A stretch of DNA of 64,000 nucleotides from Saccharomonospora marina XMU15 (GTDB taxonomy: Bacteria > Actinomycetota > Actinomycetes > Mycobacteriales > Pseudonocardiaceae): assembly GCF_000244955.1 (NCBI RefSeq), contig NZ_CM001439.1, positions 2,136,628 to 2,200,627 of the forward strand, written 5' to 3'. A program made the translations under genes and the position numbers. This document shows, piece by piece, positions 15,191-23,497 of this stretch; position 1 is the first letter of the stretch, and every line of letters begins with the position of its first letter. Under the pieces are notes generated by a model that worked only from the letters and a program-made list of their open reading frames with translations, made no database searches and was not told the DNA's origin.

Positions 15191-16270
15191 TCACCCGGCG
15201 CGCACCTCGTCGAAGAACGCCTCCAACTCGGCGGGCGGGACCTCTTCCAGTTGGGCGTAGGTGCACGACTCGGGCCTGCGGTCCGGTCGGAACCGAACCA
15301 ACCTGCCACCGTGCCGGAGCCTGCCCGCCTGCACGTGCTCGTATCGCACCTCGGCGACCAGTTCGATCCGCAACGGCTCCCACGACAGGTCCTTGCCCGC
15401 GCTCCACCGGCTCAGCCCGCCGGGCATCCGGCCGCCCTCCTCACCCGTCGCCTGCGCCCAGTCACGCCACGGGTGCTCGCGCAGCGCGCCCTCCCGAAGC
15501 GGAGCAAGCTCCTCGACCAGTTCCTTGCGCCGCTTGGCGGCGAAGCTGCTCGCCACGCCGACGTGGTGCAGCGTGCCCTCGTCGTCGTACAGCCCGAGCA
15601 GCAGCGAGCCGATTCCCTGGCCGTCCTTGTGCCAGCGAAAACCCGCCACCACGCAGTCGGCGGTGCGCTCGTGCTTGACCTTCCACATCGAGCGGCGGTC
15701 CTGCTCGTAGGGCTTTCGGCCCGCCTTGGCCATGACTCCGTCGAACCCGGCGCCCTCGAACCGGTTGAACCAGTCCAGCGCGACCTCGGGGTCGCTGGTG
15801 ATCGGCGTGAGGTGCACGCGGGCGGGCGCGGTGTCCAGGATCTGCTCGAGCAGACGCCGCCGTTCGTCGAACGGTTCGGCGGTGAGGTCGCGGTCGTCGA
15901 GTGCCAGCAGGTCGAACGCGACGAAGCTGGCCGGGGTCTCCTCGGCCAGCTTGCGCACCCTGGACGCCGCGGGGTGCAGGCGGTTCTGCAGCGCGTCGAA
16001 ATCCAGCCCCTCGTCGGTCACCAGCACGATCTCGCCGTCGACGACACAACGCTTCGGCAGCGCGTCGGCGAGCAACCCGACCAGTTCCGGGAAGTACCTG
16101 GTGAGCGGTCGGTCGTTGCGGGAGCCGAGTTCCAACTCGTCGCCGTCGCGGAACACCACACAGCGGAACCCGTCCCACTTGGGCTCGTAGCGCAACTCGG
16201 GCGCCCTCGGCAGCTCGCGCACCAGTGCGGCCAGCATCGGCCGCACCGGCGGCATCACGGGGAGGTCCAC
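15191..16270 (-). CDS. ligC: ATP-dependent DNA ligase LigC
   Basis: A 359-residue ATP-dependent ligase. The adenylated lysine is Lys31 in YEPKWDGFR; further nucleotidyltransferase motifs are DGEIV, FDLLAL, EGAGFDGVMAK and WKVKHERTADCVV, followed by an OB-fold domain ending RPDRRPESCTYAQLEEV. The start GTG at 16270 gives MDLPVMPPVRPML, the N-terminus seen in mycobacterial LigC; an ATG at 16255 would cut that conserved start. LigC acts in back-up end joining and base excision repair. It lies downstream of sigB on the same strand, separated by a hairpin, and upstream of vapBC and the LigD-type polymerase. Confidence 0.88.
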   Translation of the reverse strand: MDLPVMPPVRPMLAALVRELPRAPELRYEPKWDGFRCVVFRDGDELELGSRNDRPLTRYFPELVGLLADALPKRCVVDGEIVLVTDEGLDFDALQNRLHPAASRVRKLAEETPASFVAFDLLALDDRDLTAEPFDERRRLLEQILDTAPARVHLTPITSDPEVALDWFNRFEGAGFDGVMAKAGRKPYEQDRRSMWKVKHERTADCVVAGFRWHKDGQGIGSLLLGLYDDEGTLHHVGVASSFAAKRRKELVEELAPLREGALREHPWRDWAQATGEEGGRMPGGLSRWSAGKDLSWEPLRIELVAEVRYEHVQAGRLRHGGRLVRFRPDRRPESCTYAQLEEVPPAELEAFFDEVRAG

Positions 16271-16311
16271 GCAGCGATCCTATGACCTGGGACAACGCTT
16301 GGCACCCCAGT

Positions 16312-16355
16312 GCGCTGTTCGACCGGGTGGGTCAGCTTGCCCAGTCGAACAGCGC
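16312..16355. terminator. Hairpin overlapping the end of sigB
   Basis: GCGCTGTTCGAC (16312-16323) and its exact complement GTCGAACAGCGC (16344-16355) form a 12-bp perfect stem, extended inwards by GGG/CCC after one mismatch. The right arm lies within the last codons of sigB (minus strand) and the stop codon is in the loop. There is no T-run. It probably ends sigB transcription or protects its 3' end. Confidence 0.65.
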
Positions 16356-17303
16356 GGCGCGCCTGCGGGGTTCGCGTAGCAGTTCCAGTGCCTTGTTCTC
16401 CAGGGTGCGCACCCGCTTGCGCGTGATGCCGAGACGCTCGGCGATCTCCGCGACCGTGTGCTGGTGCCCGTCCCGTAACCCGTACCGCAGCGACACGACC
16501 GTCGCCTCGCCCGGAGGCAGGCTGTCCAACGCCGCGTGCACCTCGTCGAGCAGCGCCTGCCGCTCCACGCCGTCGCCGACCGCGGACACGGTGGTGTCCG
16601 CGACGAGGTCGCCCAGCTTCAGGTCGCCGTTCTCGTCCAGCGGCGTGTCGAGGCTGACCGTGGACTTGCCCGCCTGGCGCAGCGCCACCACCTTGTCCAC
16701 CGGCATCTCGGCGGCGGCGGCGATCTCCTCCACCGTCGGTTCGTGGTCGCCGCTGGCCTGCAGCGTGCGTTCCAGCCGGTCGAGTTTGGCGACCTGCTCG
16801 CCGACGTGCATGGGCAGCCGGATGGTGTTGCTCTGGAAGGCGTTGCCGCGCTGCACGGCCTGCCTGATCCACCACATGGCGTAGGTCGAGAACTTGTAGC
16901 CCTTGCGGTAGTCGAACTTCTCGACCGCGCGGATCAGCCCCAGGTTGCCCTCCTGGATCGCGTCCAGCAGCGGCAGCGAGGTGTTGCGGCTCTTGCGTGC
17001 CGCAGTGACCACCAGCCGAAGGTTGGCGCGCACCATGTGATCCTTGGCACGGACACCGTCGCGGGCGATGACCTCGAGGTCACGCCTGCGGCTGGCCGTC
17101 AGGGTCAGCTCGCCCTGCTCGGCCTGTCGCAGCAGCTCGGCCGCGTACAGACCGGCCTCGATCCGCTTGGCGAGATCGACTTCCTGGGTGGCGGTGAGCA
17201 GCGGCGTCGCTCCCACCTCGTCGAGGTAGTAACGGACGAGGTCAGGGTCTTCGGTGGCACGTCGGGCACGGGGACGGGTCGCGGTCGTCGAGGCGTTAGC
17301 CAA
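16332..17303 (-). CDS. sigB: Primary-like sigma factor SigB (group 2 sigma-70)
   Basis: A 323-residue sigma-70 factor. Region 1.2 is DLVRYYLDEVGATPLLTATQ, region 2 runs from VRANLRLVVTAARKS through GNLGLIRAVEKFDYRKGYKF and STYAMWWIRQA, region 3 follows TIRLPMHVGEQ, and region 4.2 is GITRKRVRTLENKALELLRE. There is no long region 1.1, as expected for a SigB-type non-essential factor rather than the housekeeping SigA. The TTG at 17303 (then ANASTT) has AGAGGG at the right distance upstream; another in-frame TTG at 17330 has no ribosome site. SigB of actinobacteria serves stress and stationary phase. Confidence 0.85.
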   Translation of the reverse strand: MANASTTATRPRARRATEDPDLVRYYLDEVGATPLLTATQEVDLAKRIEAGLYAAELLRQAEQGELTLTASRRRDLEVIARDGVRAKDHMVRANLRLVVTAARKSRNTSLPLLDAIQEGNLGLIRAVEKFDYRKGYKFSTYAMWWIRQAVQRGNAFQSNTIRLPMHVGEQVAKLDRLERTLQASGDHEPTVEEIAAAAEMPVDKVVALRQAGKSTVSLDTPLDENGDLKLGDLVADTTVSAVGDGVERQALLDEVHAALDSLPPGEATVVSLRYGLRDGHQHTVAEIAERLGITRKRVRTLENKALELLREPRRRAALFDWAS

Positions 17304-17421
17304 TTCGTCACCCTCTTTCTGGTGAAGCAACGCGTCCGAGGGCGGGCACGTTCCGTGAGAAGGCTTGCGAGCTCGCCACCGTCGTGGGGGCAGTCGCTGG
17401 ATGGAGAGTCCACCTATCTGA

Positions 17422-18423
17422 TTAACGCCGTGTAGTTGTGGCTTGTTCCGTCACGCGCACTCCCCGGAACGTGCCCCGGTACACACTCGGGGAAACGCCC
17501 AGCACCGCGTTCAGGTGTTGTCGCAGCGACGCGGCGGTGCCGAAGCCGGTCTGCGCCGCGATCCGGTCGATCGGAAGGTCGGTGCGTTCCAGTAACTGCC
17601 GCGCCCGCTCCACGCGTTGCTGCGTCACCCAGCGCAGCGGCGACATCCCGACCTCCTGCCGGAAGCGGCGGGTGAACGTCCTGGTGCTCATGGACTCGAC
17701 CGAGGCGAGGTCGGGCAGCGAAAGCGAGCGGTCGAGGTTCGCCAGCGCCCACGCTCGTGCCCGCCCTGTCGAGGACTCGCGGGGTGAGGCCACGGGCCGC
17801 TGCACGTACTGCGCCTGCCCGCCTTCCCGGTGCGGGGGCACGACGGTGCGCCTGGCGACCTCGTTGGCGACGGCCGCCCCGTGGTCACGCCGGATCACGT
17901 GTAGGCACAGGTCGATCCCGGCCGCCTCTCCCGCAGAGGTGAGCACGTCCCCGCAGTCGGTGTAGAGCACGTCCGGATCGAGTTCCACCGAAGGGAACAG
18001 CCGCCGAAACGACTCGGCGGAAAGCCAGTGTGTGGTGGCGCGGCGACCGTCGAGCAAGCCCGCCGCGGCCAGCACGAACGCGCCGGTGCAGATGGACGCC
18101 ATCCGGGCGCCCGGCCGGATGAGCGCCAGCGCCGCCGCCAGTGCGGGGCCGAGTCTGCCGTGAAGCTCGGTCTCGTCCGGCTCGTGGGTGGCCGGGACGA
18201 CCACGGTGTCGGCGAGCGCGAGCGCTTGCGGACCGTGCGTCACGCTGATGGTGAAGTCGGCGTCGGTGCGCACTTCACCGGGGGCGAGCGCACAGGTCAC
18301 CACCTCGTACAGCGGCTCGCCGCCCGGTGAGCGGGCGGCGCCGAACAGTTGGTGCACCAGACCCAGTTCCAGTGGCATGACGCCGTGGCGGGCCAGTACG
18401 GCGACACGGTGCGGCCTGCTCAT
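17422..18423 (-). CDS. GlxA-type AraC-family transcriptional regulator
   Basis: A 333-residue regulator. Residues 1-175 form a DJ-1/PfpI-like domain (ADTVVVPATHEPDETE, ASICTGAFVLAAAGLLDGRR with the nucleophile-elbow cysteine, ATTHW), and residues about 225-320 form an AraC double helix-turn-helix (SLPDLASVESMSTRTFTRRF, DRIAAQTGFGTAASLRQHLN). This architecture is GlxA/FtrA-like. It is divergent from the flavodoxin-like quinone reductase gene (72 bp between open frames), so it probably controls that gene. The inducer is not predictable from the sequence. Confidence 0.85.
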   Translation of the reverse strand: MSRPHRVAVLARHGVMPLELGLVHQLFGAARSPGGEPLYEVVTCALAPGEVRTDADFTISVTHGPQALALADTVVVPATHEPDETELHGRLGPALAAALALIRPGARMASICTGAFVLAAAGLLDGRRATTHWLSAESFRRLFPSVELDPDVLYTDCGDVLTSAGEAAGIDLCLHVIRRDHGAAVANEVARRTVVPPHREGGQAQYVQRPVASPRESSTGRARAWALANLDRSLSLPDLASVESMSTRTFTRRFRQEVGMSPLRWVTQQRVERARQLLERTDLPIDRIAAQTGFGTAASLRQHLNAVLGVSPSVYRGTFRGVRVTEQATTTRR

Positions 18424-18482
18424 GGCCCGATTCTTTCACATGTTGTCTTTCGGGCCACTCGATCGCGAGCCGACCGGGGCAC

Positions 18483-19271
18483 ATGCTCGAGGTCATGAAC
18501 GTGTTGTGGCTCTTCGCTCACCCGGAACCTCGCTCGCTCAACGCGGCGTTGAAGGACGACGGGGTGCGGACACTGACCGAGCTGGGTCACCAGGTCCGCG
18601 TGCACGATCTCTACGCGATGAAGTGGGACCCGGTGGTGCAGCCGTGCGACTACGGCCACGACCCCGACGAACGCCTGCTGGTCAGCAAGGTGTCGAGGCA
18701 AGCGCACGCCGAAAACCGGCTCAGCGCCGACATCCGTGCCGAGCAGCAGGCTGTGCGGTGGGCCGACACCCTCGTCGTGCAGTTCCCGATGTGGTGGTTC
18801 GGGATGCCCGCGATACTCAAGGGCTGGTTCGACCGGGTGTTCGTGAACGGGTTCGCCTTCGGCGTCGCCGACCCCGTCACCGGCCGCACCATGCGCTACG
18901 GCGACGGCGGTCTGGCAGGCAAGCGTGCGATGGTGCTCACCACGATCGGTGCACGCGAGTCGTCGTTCGGGCCCAGAGGCATCCACGGCGAACTGTGCGA
19001 GGTGCTCTTCGGCGTGCACCACGGCATCTTCTTCTACTCCGGTATCGAGGCACTGCCACCGCTGGCGGTCTACGGGGCCGACCGGGCGGACGAGGCCGAC
19101 TTCGTGGTCGCCGCCGAGCGGTTGCGGCAACGGTTGGCGGCACTGCAGGAACTTCCCGCCCTGCCGTTTCGGCACGAGAACAGCGGCGACTACGACGCCG
19201 ATCTCGTGCTGCTGCCGCACCTCGCGCCCGGTGAGACCGGCGTGTCGATCCACTCCCGTCACGGTGACTGA
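18483..19271 (+). CDS. NAD(P)H:quinone oxidoreductase, flavodoxin-like fold
   Basis: A 262-residue flavoprotein of the NQO/KefF-like family. The N-terminal LWLFAHPEPRSLNAALKDDG binds FMN/FAD phosphate; FPMWWFGMPAILKGWFDRVF and MVLTTIGARESSFGPRGIHG are the two other family blocks. The start may be ATG 18483 or ATG 18495 (MNVLWLF); the second fits the family better but the first has GGGG at a better distance. It is divergent from the GlxA-type regulator. Such enzymes reduce quinones or azo compounds by two electrons. Its last 13 bp overlap the end of the minus-strand small membrane protein. Confidence 0.82.
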   Translation: MLEVMNVLWLFAHPEPRSLNAALKDDGVRTLTELGHQVRVHDLYAMKWDPVVQPCDYGHDPDERLLVSKVSRQAHAENRLSADIRAEQQAVRWADTLVVQFPMWWFGMPAILKGWFDRVFVNGFAFGVADPVTGRTMRYGDGGLAGKRAMVLTTIGARESSFGPRGIHGELCEVLFGVHHGIFFYSGIEALPPLAVYGADRADEADFVVAAERLRQRLAALQELPALPFRHENSGDYDADLVLLPHLAPGETGVSIHSRHGD

Positions 19272-19483
19272 AGCCGGGTAGGAGATCTGCCGCTCAACTC
19301 GGCGGTGTAGTGCTCGATGCGCTCGGCGTGGGCGGCCCCCACCTGCCACAGCACCAGCAGGCCCACGACGACGTCCCGCGCCAGCCGCGGTTGCACGTCC
19401 GGTTCGGGGCCGGGCAACCACACGGCCCTGCCGATTCCGGCAAGCGCAGCGGCGACGACGAGGGCGAACGACACGACGAGCAT
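19259..19483 (-). CDS. Small two-helix membrane protein
   Basis: A 74-residue protein with two hydrophobic helices (MLVVSFALVVAAALAGIGRA and ARDVVVGLLVLWQVGAAHAE) and a short polar tail. Start ATG at 19483; the gene is divergent from the MocR regulator and its end overlaps the quinone-reductase gene by 13 bp on the other strand. The hydrophobic pattern and the free intergenic position support it as a real gene; I know no family for it. Confidence 0.5.
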   Translation of the reverse strand: MLVVSFALVVAAALAGIGRAVWLPGPEPDVQPRLARDVVVGLLVLWQVGAAHAERIEHYTAELSGRSPTRLQSP

Positions 19484-19575
19484 GAGCGGCGGTACCCCTT
19501 CCCTGGGCAGTCCACTTCGCGATTGGATCGATGTCTCCTAGACTCCTGCGAAGATTGGACTCCGAGGAAGGGCCA

Positions 19576-21066
19576 ATGCGGGCGGAAGTGGATCGTTTTC
19601 GGCGGGGTGCCGCGTTGGCGGCGCTGCTCGGCGAGTGGAGCACCGGGCCGGGCCCGCTGTACCGCAAGCTCGCCGACGCGCTCTCCCGTGTCGCTGAGGA
19701 AGGCGCGCTGGAAGTGGGAGAGCGGCTTCCTTCGGAACGAGAGCTGGCGAGGTCGCTGGCGGTCAGCAGGTCGACGGTCGTGGCCGCCTACGACGAGTTG
19801 CGTGCCCGTGACGTACTGGACCGCAGGCGGGGCAGCGGCACGCGGGTCAACGGGCGCAACAGGGGCCCGCGCGGCGACGGGCGGGTGAGGGGCGGTCAGG
19901 GTACGGCCATCTTCCAGCGACTGATCGACGGCCCCGGCCCGGCGATCTCACTGGCGTGCGCGGCGGACGAGGCTGCCGTGGAGGTCGGGCAGGTGATGCG
20001 GGAGGTCGTCGCGAAAGACCTGGACGAGTTGCTGTCCGAGCCCGGATACCACCCTCATGGGCTGCCAGCCCTGCGCCAGGCGATCGCCGAGCGCTACACC
20101 CGCTTCGGCCTGCCCACCACCGCGGACGAGGTGCTGGTGACCACCGGCGCGCACCAGGCGCTCGGTCTGCTGTCCCAGGTCTACCTGCGGCCGGGAGCCA
20201 CCGTGGTGACGGAGTCGCCGAGCTGGTCGCCGTGCCTGGACATCTTCCGTGAGGCAGGCGTGAGCCTGGTGGCGGTCCCGCTGGACGAGGAGGGCATCGA
20301 CCCCAACGGGCTGGCTGCCGCACTGGCCGAACACGAGCCTGCGCTGCTGTACGTGATGCCGAGCTTCCACAACCCTGCCGGGGTGCTGATGTCGTCGGCG
20401 CGCAGGCGTGCGGTCGCCGAACTCGCCTCCCGGCACGGCGTCGCCGTGGTGGAGGACAACGCCTACGCCGGGCAGAATCTATCGCCGACCGCGTCACTGC
20501 CCGCGCCGCTTGGCGCTTACGCCGAAGCCGGGTCGGAGACGCTGACGCTGGAGTCGTTCAAGGGAATCTGGGGCGGTCTGCGCATCGGCTGGATCCGTGG
20601 CCCGGTCGGGATCATCGAGCGTTGCGCGCGCCGGAAGGCGCTGGCCGATCTCGGCAGTCCGGTGTTCGAGCAGGCGGTGGCCGCCCGGCTGGTTCCGCGC
20701 ATGGAGGAGATCGGCGAGCGGCAGGTGGTGTCGCGGCGGCAGCAGTGCGCGCTGCTGGAACGGCTGCTGGCCGACCGGCTGGCCGGGTGGACCTGGCGCC
20801 GCCCCGACGGCGGCTCGTCGCTGTGGGTGCGGCTTCCCGACGGCGCCAGTGCCGACGTGTTCGCGCAGTTGGCGCTACGGCACGGGGTCGAGGTGATCCC
20901 GGGCTCGACGATGGACCCCAGCGGCGCACACGACGATCACCTGCGCATACCCTTCGCGCGCCCGCGGCGCGAGGTCGAGGAGTTGGTGGACCGGCTGGCG
21001 CTGGCATGGACGGAACTGCGCAGGCATGGACCGCGCGAGGAGACCCCGATTCGCCCCATCGTCTGA
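19576..21066 (+). CDS. MocR/PdxR-type GntR regulator with aminotransferase domain
   Basis: A 496-residue fusion. Residues about 35-100 are a GntR winged helix (GERLPSERELARSLAVSRST, VVAAYDELRARDVLDRRRGS). The remainder is a class I aminotransferase-like domain with VTTGAHQALGLLSQVYL, VMPSFHNPAGVLMS, VVEDNAYAG and the PLP lysine in LESFKGIWGGLRIGW. The ATG at 19576 has GAGGAAGG upstream; an earlier in-frame codon at 19531 was not used. Such MocR proteins regulate pyridoxal, GABA, taurine or amino-acid genes through a PLP-bound ligand. Its target is not evident: the gene upstream is the small membrane protein and downstream genes point towards it. Confidence 0.85.
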   Translation: MRAEVDRFRRGAALAALLGEWSTGPGPLYRKLADALSRVAEEGALEVGERLPSERELARSLAVSRSTVVAAYDELRARDVLDRRRGSGTRVNGRNRGPRGDGRVRGGQGTAIFQRLIDGPGPAISLACAADEAAVEVGQVMREVVAKDLDELLSEPGYHPHGLPALRQAIAERYTRFGLPTTADEVLVTTGAHQALGLLSQVYLRPGATVVTESPSWSPCLDIFREAGVSLVAVPLDEEGIDPNGLAAALAEHEPALLYVMPSFHNPAGVLMSSARRRAVAELASRHGVAVVEDNAYAGQNLSPTASLPAPLGAYAEAGSETLTLESFKGIWGGLRIGWIRGPVGIIERCARRKALADLGSPVFEQAVAARLVPRMEEIGERQVVSRRQQCALLERLLADRLAGWTWRRPDGGSSLWVRLPDGASADVFAQLALRHGVEVIPGSTMDPSGAHDDHLRIPFARPRREVEELVDRLALAWTELRRHGPREETPIRPIV

Positions 21067-21092
21067 GCCATCGCGGTTGGCAGGTGAGCCGG

Positions 21093-21512
21093 TCAGGAGG
21101 CCAGCCGCAGCAACAGCCGTTCCAGCGTCCTGCGCTCGTCCTCGCTGAGACCGGCGAGCAGTTCGTCGTCGACACCTCTGGCCAGCTCGCGGGTGGTGTC
21201 GAGGGTGGACCTGCCCGCCTCGGTCACGACGACGACACGGGTTCGCCGATCGTCCGGGTGTGAGTCGCGACGCACCAGGCCGGCACGTTCCAGGTCGTCC
21301 ACGAGCGAGACGACCGCACTGGGGTCCACCCCGAGCACCTCACCGAGCTCGCGCTGCGAGAGCCCACCCTGCTCCGCCGACGCCGACAACACCGTGTAGT
21401 GCCTGCTGCGCAGGCCGAACGGCTCAAGCGCGCGGTTGAGATTGCGGATGGCGCGGCCACCCGCACGGGCCAGCAGAAATCCGACCCTGCCGGAAGGGAC
21501 GGCGTGCGGCAT
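21093..21512 (-). CDS. couR: MarR-family regulator of the hydroxycinnamate cluster (CouR-like)
   Basis: A 139-residue MarR protein: FLLARAGGRAIRNLNRALEP dimerisation helix, winged helix LSQRELGEVLGVDPSAVVSL with VDDLERAGLVRR, wing DSHPDDRRTRVVVVTEAG, and a C-terminal helix. It is divergent from an SDR-amidohydrolase-MaoC-ligase operon, the arrangement seen for CouR in Rhodococcus jostii, where CouR is released by p-hydroxycinnamoyl-CoA. An AT-rich promoter region with a palindrome lies between them. MarR identity is firm; the CouR function is inferred from the cluster. Confidence 0.78.
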   Translation of the reverse strand: MPHAVPSGRVGFLLARAGGRAIRNLNRALEPFGLRSRHYTVLSASAEQGGLSQRELGEVLGVDPSAVVSLVDDLERAGLVRRDSHPDDRRTRVVVVTEAGRSTLDTTRELARGVDDELLAGLSEDERRTLERLLLRLAS

Positions 21513-21595
21513 CGGCTCCGCGGTGGCGATGGCTCCTCCTCGTGCAGCTGGGTGTCACCACATTCTTCCAGCAAACCACATGCCAGAAACAATGG

Positions 21596-21616
21596 TTGAC
21601 AATCATAACGATTGAT
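21596..21616. promoter_or_regulatory. Promoter/operator palindrome of the couR-couNOML region
   Basis: TTGACA (21596-21601) overlaps CAATC-ATAAC-GATTG (21600-21614), a perfect inverted repeat with 5-bp arms. The surrounding 100 bp are strikingly AT-rich for this genome. The position, between the divergent MarR and SDR genes and on the probable -35 box, is right for a MarR operator. A TTTATA stretch lies at 21626-21631. Confidence 0.55.
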
Positions 21617-21660
21617 GAGTACACCTTTATAGCAGGAAACCTTAAGGAAGGGATGCCTCG

Positions 21661-22569
21661 ATGGACCTCACCGGGAAGGTCGCGATCGTCACCGGCAGCG
21701 GTCGTGGGCTCGGGCTGGCCTATGCCAAGGAACTCGCGGCCTCGGGTGCGAAGGTCGTCGTCAACGACGTCGACGAGGCCACAGCCGACGCCGCGGTCAA
21801 GGAGATCACCGCCTCGGGCGGTGTCGCCGTCGCCGAGGTCGGGGCCGTGGGTGGCACCGAGGTCGCCGAGGCACTCGTCGCCCGCGCCGTCTCCGAGTTC
21901 GGCCGCCTCGACGTGCTCGTCACCAACGCCGGCGTGCTGCGGGACAAGGTGCTGTGGAAGATGTCGGACGACGACTTCGACACCGTCGTCGACGTCCACC
22001 TGAGGGGCACCTTCACCTGCGCCCGCGCGGCAGCGCGGCAAATGCGGGAGCAGGGTGACGGCGGCAGGCTCGTGCTCGTCGGTTCCCCGGCGGGCCAGCG
22101 AGGCAACTTCGGCCAGACCAACTACTCCGCCGCCAAGGCGGGCATCGCCGCCTTCGCCCGCACCTGGTCGATGGAACTGGCGCGCGCGGGCATCACCGTC
22201 AACGCGATCATCCCGGTGGCGGCCACGGCGATGACCGAGACCATCCCGGCGCTGAAGGGCTACGTCGAGGCGATGCGGGCGGGTGAGCCGATGCCGACGT
22301 TCGCGCGCAGGGCACTGGCTTTCGGCAGCCCGCAAGACGCCGCCGGGCTGGTGGCCTTCCTCGCTTCCGACGCCGCCGCCGAGATCACCGGCCAGTGCAT
22401 CGGCATCGGCGGCGACCGGCTCTCGCTGTGGTCGCACCCGCAGCAGGTCGCGGCCGCATACGCCGACGGTGGCTGGAGCGCCGACGCGATCGCGCAGGCG
22501 TGGTCCACCACGGTGGGAGCGGAGCCGCAGAGCGTCGGGGAGAAGCTCCCCGAACCTCCCGCGAACTGA
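21661..22569 (+). CDS. couN: 3-hydroxyacyl-CoA dehydrogenase-like SDR (CouN-like)
   Basis: A 302-residue short-chain dehydrogenase with IVTGSGRGLGLAYAKELAAS, VTNAGVLRDKVLWKM and the catalytic YSAAKAG after VGSPAGQRGNFGQTN. A long C-terminal extension (SHPQQVAAAYADGGWSADAI) puts it in the 17-beta-HSD4-like group. In the beta-oxidative deacetylation route it would oxidise the 3-hydroxy-3-arylpropanoyl-CoA made by the hydratase to the beta-keto thioester. It is the first gene of the operon. The order SDR-amidohydrolase-MaoC equals couN-couO-couM of R. jostii. Function by context. Confidence 0.75.
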   Translation: MDLTGKVAIVTGSGRGLGLAYAKELAASGAKVVVNDVDEATADAAVKEITASGGVAVAEVGAVGGTEVAEALVARAVSEFGRLDVLVTNAGVLRDKVLWKMSDDDFDTVVDVHLRGTFTCARAAARQMREQGDGGRLVLVGSPAGQRGNFGQTNYSAAKAGIAAFARTWSMELARAGITVNAIIPVAATAMTETIPALKGYVEAMRAGEPMPTFARRALAFGSPQDAAGLVAFLASDAAAEITGQCIGIGGDRLSLWSHPQQVAAAYADGGWSADAIAQAWSTTVGAEPQSVGEKLPEPPAN

Positions 22570-22618
22570 GCCCGTACACCAGCCCGTACCCACCAGCCCG
22601 CCGAGGAAACTGGAGAGC

Positions 22619-23497
22619 ATGGACCACACGCAACTCGACGCCATCGACGTCCACGTGCACGTCGAGACCGACGGCAGCGGGCACATGTCGCTGCCGGAGG
22701 AGTTCCTCGAGGCGTCGGCCAAGTACTTCGGTGCCGACCATCGCGCCCCGACGATTCCCGAGATCGCCGACTACTACCGGCAGCGACGGATCGGCGCGGT
22801 GGTGTTCACCGTCGACATCGAGGGCGCCACCGGCCATCCCGCGCTGTCGAACGAGTACGTCGCGCAGGTCGCCGCCGAGCACTCCGACGTGTTGCTGCCG
22901 TTCGCCAGCATCGACCCTGCCAAGGGCAAGGCAGGCGCGGCCAGGCTACGAAAGCTGGTCACCGAACACGGAACCCGCGGCATCAAGTTCCACCCCAGCA
23001 TCCAGGACTTCGCGCCCAACGACGGCACCGCGTACCCGCTGCTGGAGGTGGCGCAGGAGTTGGGTATCCCCGCGCTGTTCCACACCGGACAGACGGGCAT
23101 CGGCGCGGGTATGCCCGGTGGCGGTGGCATCAAGCTCGGGCTGTCCAACCCCATGCTGCTCGACGAGGTGGCGGTGACGTTCCCGGAGTTGACGATCATC
23201 CTGGCCCACCCCTCGTTCCCGTGGCAGGACGAGGCCCTCGCCGTGGCCACCCACAAACCGAACGTCTACATCGACCTGTCCGGCTGGTCACCGAAGTACT
23301 TCCCGCCGCAGCTGGTGCGCTACGCCAACAGCCTGCTGCAGGACAAGGTGCTCTTCGGCTCCGACTACCCCCTCATCACCCCGGACCGGTGGCTGCGTGA
23401 CTTCGACAAGCTGGAGATGAAGCCCGCGGCCCGGCAGAAGATCCTGAAGGACAACGCCGTGCGCGTGCTGCGGCTGGAAGAGGAGAACCGAAAGTGA
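22619..23497 (+). CDS. couO: Amidohydrolase-superfamily beta-keto-CoA cleaving enzyme (CouO-like)
   Basis: A 292-residue metal-dependent hydrolase of the ACMSD/amidohydrolase_2 group. Metal ligands are His12 and His14 in IDVHVHVE, His155 in FHTGQTG, His197 in LAHPSFPW and Asp249 in FGSDYPL. In R. jostii CouO a mutation of the corresponding Asp (Asp257 there) abolishes ferulate growth, and the enzyme replaces thiolase and thioesterase in releasing the aromatic acid from the beta-keto intermediate. The start ATG at 22619 has GGAAACTGGAG upstream; the frame extends further but only as shadow of the SDR gene. Confidence 0.78.
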   Translation: MDHTQLDAIDVHVHVETDGSGHMSLPEEFLEASAKYFGADHRAPTIPEIADYYRQRRIGAVVFTVDIEGATGHPALSNEYVAQVAAEHSDVLLPFASIDPAKGKAGAARLRKLVTEHGTRGIKFHPSIQDFAPNDGTAYPLLEVAQELGIPALFHTGQTGIGAGMPGGGGIKLGLSNPMLLDEVAVTFPELTIILAHPSFPWQDEALAVATHKPNVYIDLSGWSPKYFPPQLVRYANSLLQDKVLFGSDYPLITPDRWLRDFDKLEMKPAARQKILKDNAVRVLRLEEENRK

